This document shows, one piece after another, positions 11,991-20,417 of a stretch of DNA of 64,000 bases. Location: positions 248,001 to 312,000 of the forward strand of contig SNVD02009916.1 of NCBI GenBank assembly GCA_013180625.2. The letters run 5' to 3'. The notes below the pieces were generated by a model that was given only the letters and a program-made list of their open reading frames with translations, was not told where the DNA came from and ran no database searches. The first letter of the stretch is position 1, and each line of letters opens with the position of its first letter. The stretch comes from Boswellia sacra. Its lineage: Eukaryota > Streptophyta > Magnoliopsida > Sapindales > Burseraceae. A program made the position numbers and the translations under genes.

Positions 11991-12797
11991 GTGCAGCAAC
12001 CATTTCAAGCACAACCACCACCAATACCACAACCAGCTCCACAAAATTCAGGTATGTCTCTCCAGGATATTGTTAAAGCACTTGCCACTAACACAATGCA
12101 ATTTCAGCAGGAAACTAGGGCAAGTATCCAAAACCTGGAAAATCAAATGGGACAATTGGCCACTAACATGAGCAAATTTGAGAGTCAAAGCTCAGGAAAA
12201 TTACCTTCTCAGCCGGTGATCAATCCAAGAGAGAATGCTAGTGCTGTAACTTTGAGAAGTGGGAAGCAATTAGAGATTCCACCAAAGAAATCACAAACTG
12301 ATGAAGGGGATGACACCACTCCCACCATGAATAAAACATCATCTTCTAAGGTAAATCCTAAAACCCATATTCCTTCATATGTTACTCCTCCACCTTTTCC
12401 TAGCAGATTTGCAAAATCAAGGAAGGAGGAACAAGAACAAGAAATCCTGGAAACTTTTCGCAAGATCAAGGTAAACATACCACTTCTGGATGCTATCAAG
12501 CAAGTGCCTCGTTATGCAAAATTTCTCAAAGAGTTATGCACCAACAAGAGGAAGTTGAAAGGAAATGAGAAGGTAAGTGTGGGGGAAAATGTTTCAGCTG
12601 TATTGCAAAGAAAAATTCCTCCGAAATGCAAAGATCCAGGTACGTTCACCATTCCATGCACTATTGGTAATACCAAGTTTGAAAGAGCTATGTTAGATTT
12701 AGGAGCATCAATTAATGTCATGGCCATATTCTATTATATGCTTCCTTTGAATCTTGGACCTCTTGCGGAAAACTGGTATTGTAATTCAACTTGCTGA
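11991..12797 (+). CDS. Element D gag C-terminus and aspartic protease
   Basis: Gln/Pro-rich linker (QPPPIPQPAPQ), a coiled-coil-like segment (SIQNLENQMGQLATNM), the lineage-typical VTLRSGKQLE, and a retropepsin-like domain with AMLDLGASINVM. DLGA replaces the usual DTG/DSG, as is common in this plant lineage, so the catalytic Asp is kept. The frame is lost at about 12770-12825, where a single missing base separates it from the pol frame (KTGIVIQLADR continues in another frame). It would process the polyprotein in the virus-like particle. Confidence 0.8.
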   Translation: MQQPFQAQPPPIPQPAPQNSGMSLQDIVKALATNTMQFQQETRASIQNLENQMGQLATNMSKFESQSSGKLPSQPVINPRENASAVTLRSGKQLEIPPKKSQTDEGDDTTPTMNKTSSSKVNPKTHIPSYVTPPPFPSRFAKSRKEEQEQEILETFRKIKVNIPLLDAIKQVPRYAKFLKELCTNKRKLKGNEKVSVGENVSAVLQRKIPPKCKDPGTFTIPCTIGNTKFERAMLDLGASINVMAIFYYMLPLNLGPLAENWYCNSTC

Positions 12798-12824
12798 TCG
12801 TTCTAATGCATATCCCAAGGAGTT

Positions 12825-14834
12825 GTGGAAGATGTGCTTGTGCAGGTGAATCAATTGGTTTTTCCAGCAGACTTCTATGTTCTTAAATGGAGGATGAGAC
12901 ATCTCCCAATCCAACACCGATTCTTTTGGGGAGGACCATTCTTGAAAACTGCCCGAACTAAGATTGATGTTCATGATGGCACTCTTACCATGGAATTTGA
13001 TGGCGAGGTGATTCGTTTCAATATTTTTGAGGCAATGAGGTACCCTAGTGACTTGCATTCTGTTTTTGCAGTTGATGTTATTGATTCTTTGGCACAACAA
13101 CTTTTTGAGTTAACTCGCAAGGATGCATTGGAAGTAGCCATTAGTGAGCACATTGGGGCAGAAAATTCCAGAGAATCGAGGAAGTTGATACAAGTGTCTA
13201 AAGAAGTGGAGGAAGCTGTGGCAAGCTTGGATGAGACTATAGCTATCACCACAAACAGGTATGATGTTTCGTACATTGAATTGCCTTTATCTAATGAGAA
13301 ACTTCTACCTTCCGTGATGAAAGCACCTGCCTTGGAGCTTAAGCCTCTTCTAGATCATTTGAAACATGTATTCTTGGGTGAGAAGGATACTTTGCCAGTC
13401 ATAATAGCCAAGGGCCTTACACCATTACAAGAAGAGAAACTCATCCGAGTGCTTCGAGATCACAAAACAGCCATTGGGTGGACAATTGCTGACATCAAAG
13501 GTATTAGCCCAGCCATATGCATGCACCGTATCTTATTAGAAGAAGGATCCAAGCCCACTCGAGAAGCACAGCGGAGGTTGAATCCTCCAATGATGGAAGT
13601 TGTCAAGAAAGAAATCTTGAAATTGTTAGATGTGGGTGTGATTTATCCAATTTCGGACAGCAAGTGGGTGAGTCCAGTCCAAGTTGTTCCGAAGAAATCT
13701 GGTGTTACGGTGGTTAAGAATGACAATAATGAGCTAGTTCCCACTCGTATCCAAACCGGCTGGCGAGTTTGTATTGATTATCGGAAGCTAAATACAGTAA
13801 CTCGCAAGGATCACTTTCCTTTGCCATTCATTGATCAAATGCTGGAGAGATTAGCAGGTCATTCTCATTATTGTTTTCTTGATGGCTATTCAGGATATAA
13901 TCAGATTGTCATTGCCCCTGAGGATCAAGAGAAAACTACATTCACATGCCCATTCGGTACATTTGCCTATCGACGCATGCCATTCGGTCTTTGCAATGCC
14001 CCTGCCACTTTCCAAAGGTGTATGGTAAGTATTTTCTCTGATTATGTTGAGAACATTATTGAGGTATTTATGGATGACTTTAGTGTTTTTGGTGATTCTT
14101 TTGATAAATGCCTTGACAACCTTACCCTTATACTTCAAAGATGTATAGAAACTAACCTTGTTCTGAATTGGGAGAAATGTCATTTTATGGTAGATCAGGG
14201 TATAGTTTTGGGACATGTTATTTCTGCTAAGGGTATAGAGGTTGATAAATCCAAGATAGATCTTATATGTTCCTTACCACCTCCCACAAGTGTGCGGGAT
14301 ATTCGTTCGTTTCTTGGTCATGCAGGTTTTTATCGTAGATTCATCAAAGATTTCTCGAAGATAGCATTGCCCCTATGCAGATTATTACAGAATGATGTGG
14401 CCTTTGAATTTGATGAGAAATGCAAAGAGGCATTTGAGAAACTGAAGGAACTCTTGACTTCGGCTCCAGTAATCCAATCTCCGAATTGGAATCATCCATT
14501 CGAGATCATGTGCGATGCAAGTGACTACGCTGTGGGTGCCGTTTTGGGTCAACGAATTGGCAAAATTCCACATGCCATTTACTATGCATCTCGGACTTTA
14601 AATGATGCTCAACTTAATTATTCTACCACTGAGAAAGAGCTGCTAGCGGTTATTTTTGCTTTAGAAAAGTTTCGATCTTATTTGATTGGTACTAAAGTAA
14701 CCGTTTATTCTGATCATGCAGCTCTGAGGTACTTGCTCACAAAGAAAGATGCAAAACCAAGGCTTATCGGTGGATACTCCTTTTACAAGAATTTGACTTG
14801 GAGATCAAAGATAAGAAGGGAAGTGAAAACTTAG
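12825..14834 (+). CDS. Element D reverse transcriptase and RNase H
   Basis: A 669-codon open stretch. It opens with the end of the protease (VLVQVNQLVFPADFYVL), then a linker (ELKPLLDHLKHVFLGE), and RT from about residue 190: GWRVCIDYRKLN, CPFGTFAYRRMPFGLCNAPATFQ, and the catalytic FMDDFSVFG (FMDD instead of YMDD, usual for Athila-type RTs). RNase H follows (MCDASDYAVGAVLGQR, YYASRTLN, YSTTEKELLAVIFALEKFR, VYSDHAALRYL). All key acidic residues are visible. The frame ends by a shift near 14765-14800, where [20 protein letters not shown] continues in the next frame. Confidence 0.92.
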   Translation: MEDVLVQVNQLVFPADFYVLKWRMRHLPIQHRFFWGGPFLKTARTKIDVHDGTLTMEFDGEVIRFNIFEAMRYPSDLHSVFAVDVIDSLAQQLFELTRKDALEVAISEHIGAENSRESRKLIQVSKEVEEAVASLDETIAITTNRYDVSYIELPLSNEKLLPSVMKAPALELKPLLDHLKHVFLGEKDTLPVIIAKGLTPLQEEKLIRVLRDHKTAIGWTIADIKGISPAICMHRILLEEGSKPTREAQRRLNPPMMEVVKKEILKLLDVGVIYPISDSKWVSPVQVVPKKSGVTVVKNDNNELVPTRIQTGWRVCIDYRKLNTVTRKDHFPLPFIDQMLERLAGHSHYCFLDGYSGYNQIVIAPEDQEKTTFTCPFGTFAYRRMPFGLCNAPATFQRCMVSIFSDYVENIIEVFMDDFSVFGDSFDKCLDNLTLILQRCIETNLVLNWEKCHFMVDQGIVLGHVISAKGIEVDKSKIDLICSLPPPTSVRDIRSFLGHAGFYRRFIKDFSKIALPLCRLLQNDVAFEFDEKCKEAFEKLKELLTSAPVIQSPNWNHPFEIMCDASDYAVGAVLGQRIGKIPHAIYYASRTLNDAQLNYSTTEKELLAVIFALEKFRSYLIGTKVTVYSDHAALRYLLTKKDAKPRLIGGYSFYKNLTWRSKIRREVKT

Positions 14835-16178
14835 TTGCAGACCATCTCAGTCGCATTGTCCATGATAAGAATGCACTGCCATTACAAGAAAGTTTTCCGG
14901 ATGAACAATTGTTGTCTCTAAATGTAGTAGCCCCTTGGTATGCAGATATTGTCAATTACTTAGTTACGAAGAAGCTACCACATGACTTGACTCGAGCTCA
15001 AAGAGACAAGATCAAGAAAATTGCCAAGTATTACATATGGGATGATCCGTATTATGGAAGCATTGTTCTGACCAAGTGATAAGAAGGTGCATTTCTGAAT
15101 CTGAATTTAATTCAATTTTAACCTTCTGTCATTCTTATGCATGTGGAGGTCATTTCGGACCAAAAAGAACAGCCCTTAAAGTTCTTGATTGTGGATTCTA
15201 CTGGCCATCATTGTTCAAAGATGCATATCTGTTCTGCAAAGCTTGTGACCGTTGTCAAAGGACAGGTAATTTAAGTGCCAAAAAATCAAATGCCACAAAC
15301 CCCTATACTTATTGTCGAGATTTTTGATGTGTGGGGTATTGATTTCATGGGTCCTTTTCCTTCATCAGTTGGTAATGTTTACATTATACTTGCTGTGGAT
15401 TATGTTTCTAAATGGGTGGAAGCAAAAGCTACGAGAACTAATGATTCTAAAGTTGTTGTAGATTTTGTGAAATCTAACATTTTTGCGAGATTTGGAACAC
15501 CAAGAGCCATGATTAGCGATAGAGGGACACACTTCTGCAACCGATCATTTGAAGCCTTGCTCAAGAAATACAACATCACTCACAAGTTGTCTACTGCATA
15601 TCATCCACAAACTAGTGGTCAAGTTGAAGTTTCAAATCGAGAAGTCAAGTCCATTCTCGAGAAGACAGTGAATCCGAACAGAAAAGATGGGAGCCTACGA
15701 CTTAATGATGCACTTTGGGCATACCGGACTGCTTACAAGACACCTATTGGTGTGTGTCTACGTACAGGTTAGTCTATGGTAAGCCATGTCACCTTTCGGT
15801 AGAGCTCGAACACAAAGCATGGTGGGCAGTAAAGCTTTGTAACATGGAGATGGATGCTGATAGAGAACAAAGGAAGCTTCAACTGCAAGAATTGGAAGAA
15901 CTTAGAAATGATGCCTATGAGAATTCTAGAATTTACAAGGAGAGAACTAAGGCATTTCATGATAAAATGATCTCCAGGAAGAATTTTGAAGTGGGACAGA
16001 AAGTTCTCTTATTTCATTCTCGCCTCAAGTTATTTCCAGTGGGAAAATCAAGGGCTTCTAAAAAACGGATAAAGTATTCAAGGTGAAATGGGTACAGGTG
16101 AAGCCTTACTATGAGAATTCAGTGATGCAGGACATCGATGAGGTAGCTCTCTACGAGCCAACTTATCTTGATGGGTGA
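14798..16178 (+). CDS. Element D integrase (several frameshifts)
   Basis: Joins the viral cDNA to host DNA. It starts with [13 protein letters not shown], then an HHCC zinc domain ([28 protein letters not shown], 15130-15265), and the DDE core with D in [11 protein letters not shown] in ISDRGTHF and E in [11 protein letters not shown] (15330-15650). The C-terminal part follows ([20 protein letters not shown]) and a tail ending [16 protein letters not shown] before TGA at 16176. Single-base shifts near 15070, 15285, 15760 and 16060 break it. Part of the usual SH3-like tail seems deleted between 16040 and 16075. Confidence 0.85.
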
Positions 16179-16626
16179 GGATAGATAACGTCAGGCTGAG
16201 GACGTTAAACCAAGCGCTTATTGGGAGGCAACCCAATGTTTTTGAAACATAAATAAAAAGGGACAAAGAAAAGAAGGTAGTAACAATCAATTTTTTGTGT
16301 TTCGAGGAGATTCCTCTCATGGGCTATTATAATTGATCAGGTTTTATCTCTCTTTGCCATTTGTCTCTTTTGCTTTGTTGTTTGTTTTTTACTTTCATTT
16401 GCTCTTGTGTTTTTATTTCTTTTATGTGTCTCTATTTTCTTTTCTTTTCTTTTCTTTTCTTGTGTTTTATTTGATTATTCCGTGCTTCGAGTTCAGTTGT
16501 GCAACAGCTTGAGGAAACATTCAAACGGGAGTTGAAGCCATTGTTCGAAGGTTTGAAACGTGCATATCTGGGAGAAGAACAAACTCAATCGCATTATCGG
16601 TAATATCTCTCCTTTTCTTCTCTTCA
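16179..16626 (+). other. Post-pol leader with conserved hairpin motif and possible splice acceptor
   Basis: At 16214-16240 is GCGCTTATTGGGAGGCAACC followed by CAATGTTTTT. It is a motif found after pol in many Athila-type elements and can fold (TTGGG/CCCAA). A pentanucleotide run (TTTTC)n lies at 16435-16462. It is followed by a pyrimidine-rich stretch and GCAACAG at 16501-16507, which could be a 3' splice site for a spliced accessory-gene mRNA. 16508-16600 encodes a sliver similar to the pol linker (FKRELKPLFEGLKRAYLGE). Confidence 0.5.
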
Positions 16627-17025
16627 ATGGATGCTGATATCTTTCTATCGAACCTTCGTAAATATTTCCCTTCACTTTCTCAAAATGCTGTGTTTAAAAT
16701 TTATAAAGTACGGATGACGAGACTTTGGGCATTGATGCTCCTAAATGTGCCTGCTGATATCCGATGGCTTATCGAAGCCAAGGTGAGATTGTCCGGTGAG
16801 CCGGACATTAATCTCGCAAAATACATGCCTGGTCTAGGAAAGAGCTACTACGCCAAGAGGCGAAGAGCGAAAAGGTTACAAGTATGTTATAAATGTGCTA
16901 GATGGAATTGTAACCAGACTTGTCGTTCATTAGGTTTTGCGTCCAGGAATAGGGAAGATAAACTTTCATTTATTAAGAATGGTTTGAGTAATGAGTCGCT
17001 GGATACTGTTTTGTTAACTCTCTAG
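16627..17025 (+). CDS. Carlavirus-CRP-like Arg/Cys-rich protein in element D
   Basis: An intact 132-codon frame, with ATG in good context (TTCAATGG). Seen directly: a hydrophobic/helical N-terminal half, an Arg/Lys block KRRRAKR at residues 78-84, then cysteines at 87, 90, 95 and 99 (CYKCARWNCNQTC), and a short polar tail with FIKNGLSN. A basic block directly before a compact zinc-binding cysteine cluster is the layout of the carlavirus cysteine-rich nucleic-acid-binding proteins (Pfam Carla_C4), which act as silencing suppressors or pathogenicity factors and reach the nucleus. The cysteine spacing here (C-x2-C-x4-C-x3-C) is tighter than the viral one I know. The assignment is by pattern only; a nucleocapsid-like or de novo zinc protein is the alternative. 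It sits in the slot where Athila elements carry env. Element E lacks it. Confidence 0.5.
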   Translation: MDADIFLSNLRKYFPSLSQNAVFKIYKVRMTRLWALMLLNVPADIRWLIEAKVRLSGEPDINLAKYMPGLGKSYYAKRRRAKRLQVCYKCARWNCNQTCRSLGFASRNREDKLSFIKNGLSNESLDTVLLTL

Positions 17026-17796
17026 TCACATTCTTGTGGACTTGTTCAGCGTGAATTGCTTAATCTATGGACACAATTTCGTGATGAATTGCCGTGTTAT
17101 AGTCTAGGGAATCTGACTAAAAACGACCCTGTTTGCCAGTTTATAAGAAAACTGGATGGGAAGCAAATCCCCGACTCATAGAAGGCGTTTCAGCCGTTAC
17201 TGGACGTAAAAACCAGAGGAAGATGTGAGCCACAATCACAACTACTTGTATATTTGAATGTGTGTGTTGTTGTAGAAATTTTTTTCTTGTTTCGTTTGAT
17301 CTGATTATCAATGTTGTTTTTGTGTTGTTGTTGTTTGTTGATTTTGTTTGTTTTAATTTCAAGTTTTCTTTTTGACAAAACCATATGACTACCCTATGGG
17401 CATAAGTTACACGGGGAGACAAAGTTGGAGGTTTTGTCAACCTCCACCGAAAGTGTATCTCTATTTTTTATGCTTCACGTGGGAGACAAGTGTGGGGGTT
17501 TTTGTCAACCCCCGCCGAAAGTGTATCTCCATTTTCCATGCTTCATGTGGGAGACAAGTGTGTAGGTTTTGTCAAACCTCGCCGAAAGCATATCTCATTT
17601 TTTTTTCAAATCTTGGGGCGATAAATCTGCATCGAGCAACCCCCACCGAAAGTATGTCCCCATGTGTCAAAATTTGAGAGTTTTATGGGTGTATATATAC
17701 ATTCTGCATATTTTCATATGTCATTCCATAACCTGTCTTGCAATTGAAAAGCATAATATCTAACGTGTCTTACACAAGATTAGAGCACTTGTAGAA
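17026..17796 (+). other. Spacer between CRP-like and LOG-like frames
   Basis: 17100-17250 (GGGAATCTGACTAAAAACGA.. to CAATCACAACTAC) is conserved with element E (35700-35850, opposite strand), so it is element backbone. 17395-17660 is the hairpin tandem repeat listed separately. The rest is U-rich non-coding. Confidence 0.6.
17395..17660 (+). repeat. Tandem hairpin repeat upstream of LOG frame
   Basis: Three to four units of about 75-80 bp share GGGAGACAAGTGTG..CCGAAAGTGTATCTC. Units 1-3 each hold a short perfect hairpin around loop TTGTC/TGTC: GGAGGTT/AACCTCC (17428-17446), GGGGGTT/AACCCCC (17494-17513) and AGGTTT/AAACCT (17564-17579). Stem bases differ between units on both arms together, so pairing is preserved. 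The fourth unit keeps only the right half. It ends about 135 bp before the LOG start codon. Confidence 0.75.
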
Positions 17797-18447
17797 ATGG
17801 AGAAAACACCAATTCGGCGATTCCGCAATATATGCGTATTTTGCGGATCGCAATTTGGTAAAGATGGAGAGTTTACCACAGCAGCTCTTGATCTTGGTAG
17901 GACATTAGCTGCGAGGGGTATTCATTTGATTTATGGAGGGGGTAGTCTTGGGTTAATGGGGTGTGTGTCAACAGCTGCATCCCTAGGAGGGAGCAAAGTT
18001 CTCGGCATTATCCCTAAACCATTAGCTGTACGAGATATCGTAGGCAACACAATCGGGGAAGAGTTACAAGGTCTCTAGTATGCATGAGCGTATTGCACAT
18101 ATGGTTGTTAAGTCCGATGCATTTATAGCTTTGCCGGTGGTTATGGTACATTAGAGGAGATATTTCAAATCACCTCTTGGGCACAGCTAAACATCCATCG
18201 GAAACCCATTGGTTTGTTAAATGTTAATAATTTTTTTGATGGTTTGTTGTCCTTTCTTGATCAAGCTGTAGAAAAAAATTTCATCTCACCGTCAGCAAGG
18301 CAAATGCTGGTTACAGCTTCAACTGCAGGAGAGTTAATTGACAAACTACAAGAATTCGTCTATTCACCTGATCCAACAATGGCTCGGATAAATTGGTTTG
18401 GAGAAGGCAACAAAAGGCGTCAACTGGATTTAACCCTCCATCTGTAA
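17797..18447 (+). pseudogene. Captured LOG-like cytokinin riboside 5'-monophosphate phosphoribohydrolase
   Basis: LOG enzymes release active cytokinin bases from their riboside monophosphates in plant cytosol and nucleus. The frame from ATG 17797 shows the family's N-terminal half: ICVFCGSQFG (residues 12-21), ALDLGRTLAARGIHLIYGGG, SLGLMG and VLGIIPKPL. Near 18070 the reading moves one frame for about 22 codons (MHERIAHMVVKSDAFIALP). It then returns at 18136, where one base of the PGGxGTxxE signature is missing (GYGTLEE follows). The C-terminal half reads ITSWAQLNIHRKPIGLLNV..FISPSARQMLV to a stop at 18447. Length is close to a whole LOG protein. Plant LOG genes are interrupted by introns and this copy has none, so capture from mRNA is inferred. 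As written it stops after 93 codons and the substrate motif is broken. Confidence 0.85.
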
Positions 18448-20402
18448 TCTCTATTTGCTGGTTTGCTTCGTTTTTGTTTGCTTTCTTTTTAGTGTGTTTA
18501 TTTGAGATTTTTCATGTCGTTTTTTTGAGCTTTTTCAGGTTATTTCTTTCGTCCCAGGTAATATTTTCTAATCTCGGTTTTTAGAGTGGTGGCTTAAAAA
18601 GTTCAAGTTCTCTTGAAACGCATTCTGGATCTCTTCAATCCATAATGGCTGAATAAGGAGGCTAACTTCTAAACTTTTTAGACCCATTCTAACTAACTTG
18701 TTTTTGTTTGCTGACTTGTTGAACTTTGTTATTTTATGAGTGAGTTTAGTTTTGCGTAATTTAGAGTTGTTATGTGTTTTTATCTTTATCAGTTTTGATT
18801 TAAAAAAAAAACAATTGTGGAAAAACCTGAGAATGGCAGAATATGGGGTTTCTTTAACCCTTGAAACGCATTCTCTCTAAATAAATCTGTAGTTTGTTTA
18901 TTTCATGTTATTTGAAGTGTCTTGTTTCTTGTTTTGTTCTTTCATAATAAAGGTATATAGGCTGGAAACCTTAAGTCTGCGGGCTACTGGTCCTAAGGAT
19001 TGTTGAAATATACAATCTTGACTCAGGTGTAACAACGCCACGTACCTCTTTTCTTGCATTTTGTGGGTCGATGATAAGATAATGATTGAATTAAGAATAA
19101 CTCTTGGAAAATGATAAATGATGCATGGATCTGTGTGCTTGAAATGTTTATTGGTTTTCGCTTTGCTTTTGATTCCTTGCGCAACATTGAGCACTGAGCT
19201 ATTATCACTTGAGTTATTTGTTCACTTAGAGAAAGTTTATGTAATTTAAATGTTTCTTCAGATTTCAATGAATTCTAGAACTTGTTTGATGGTCACTCGA
19301 GGCGAAATCCTAGACTGTGCAACATTGGGGAAATGATTTAGGCCATCTTTGGACCGTTTGAGCCTTAATAGCCAACCTTGACTGAAATTGATCCCTAGTT
19401 ACCCCTTTGAGCCTTTGTAAGCCTTTTTCTTTGTTAACTCACTAAAAGATTTCCTAACCTCAAATGAATTTATTCCAAACAGTTTATCCCTTACCTATGA
19501 GCATGTAGATCGTTCACAATTAAATTTTGAGCTATGTTCTGGTTTTGAGAAGTTAGAGGAGGTTGGGATGTGTCATGAGCAATACAAGTGAGTTCTATTG
19601 TGTTTAAAAAAAAAAGAAAAACAGAAAAAAAACCAATCTGTACTTATCGTCCACGTACTTACACATTGAGGACAATGTGTTGTTTAAGTGTAAGGGAGGG
19701 GAAGTGTAATAAAAAAAAAGAAGAAAAAAAAAGAAAAAAAAGAAGAAGAATAAGAGATCTATACCCTTAAGTGTTCTTAAAAAGAATGAAACAACAAAGT
19801 GTGGGGGTGTAGTTTTCTTTTGTTTTCTGCAAAAAAAAAAAAAAAGATTGAGTGTTCTAAATAAGTTTGGGGGAGTAACCTGGTGAATTGAAATGAAGTT
19901 TTGTTATAGGCTTGAGCTCTACATAGTCTTGAATGATTTATGTGTTTGTGGGTGATTTGAGCCAAATTATTATCCTTTATCATACCTTCACCCAAGCCAA
20001 ACGTTACAAGCTTAATAAAGTCCTACTTGATCCTTGGTGTTGTGCATGTCTACATTAGTGGAGAGTGACTTGAAAAGCAGGCCTATGGAGTTCATTTATA
20101 CACACATCTTCAATATTAAATATGATTCATTTTTATGCATAAACTCATCCGGGTTACAAGTGATTAGGTGAGAATGGCTCTACACACACACACTTGAGGA
20201 ATTGAAGTGAAGCGAAACTAATCTTTGAGATAAAATTCTTGATCAAGTGCATTATTTTGAAGTTTTCCTTGGGTTATAATTAAGTACAATCTTTGAGGCC
20301 TATTTGCAAGATGAAGCATTTGTGTGTTTTAATTTTTTGTTGATTCTGTTTCGGTTTAGTTTTATTTCATATTGTCGTAGTTGCTCGAGGATAGCAAAGT
20401 CT
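18448..20402 (+). other. Element D 3' untranslated region
   Basis: No coding domain. A block at 18600-18700 (CTCTTGAAACGCATTCT, GACCCATTCTAACTAACTTG) is conserved with element E at 35340-35421. CATTGAGGACAATG near 19664-19677 is conserved with E at 35531-35550. A block at about 19280-20250 matches, inverted, the fragment at 23860-25080 in element C. Several A-rich runs lie at 19600-19850. Confidence 0.6.
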
Positions 20403-20417
20403 AAGTGTGGGGGAATT
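20403..20417 (+). other. Element D polypurine tract
   Basis: AAGTGTGGGGGAATT immediately before the 3' LTR TGATAAG, the plus-strand primer site. Confidence 0.85.

Noticed and set aside
17797..18447. LOG-like frame as an ordinary host gene in this locus
   Set aside because: It lies inside element D between conserved backbone blocks, has no introns, and element D's LTRs and target duplication enclose it.
19588..19770. Lys-rich 60-codon frame in D's 3' region
   Set aside because: Product of A-rich simple sequence next to the polypurine area; no conservation in element E.
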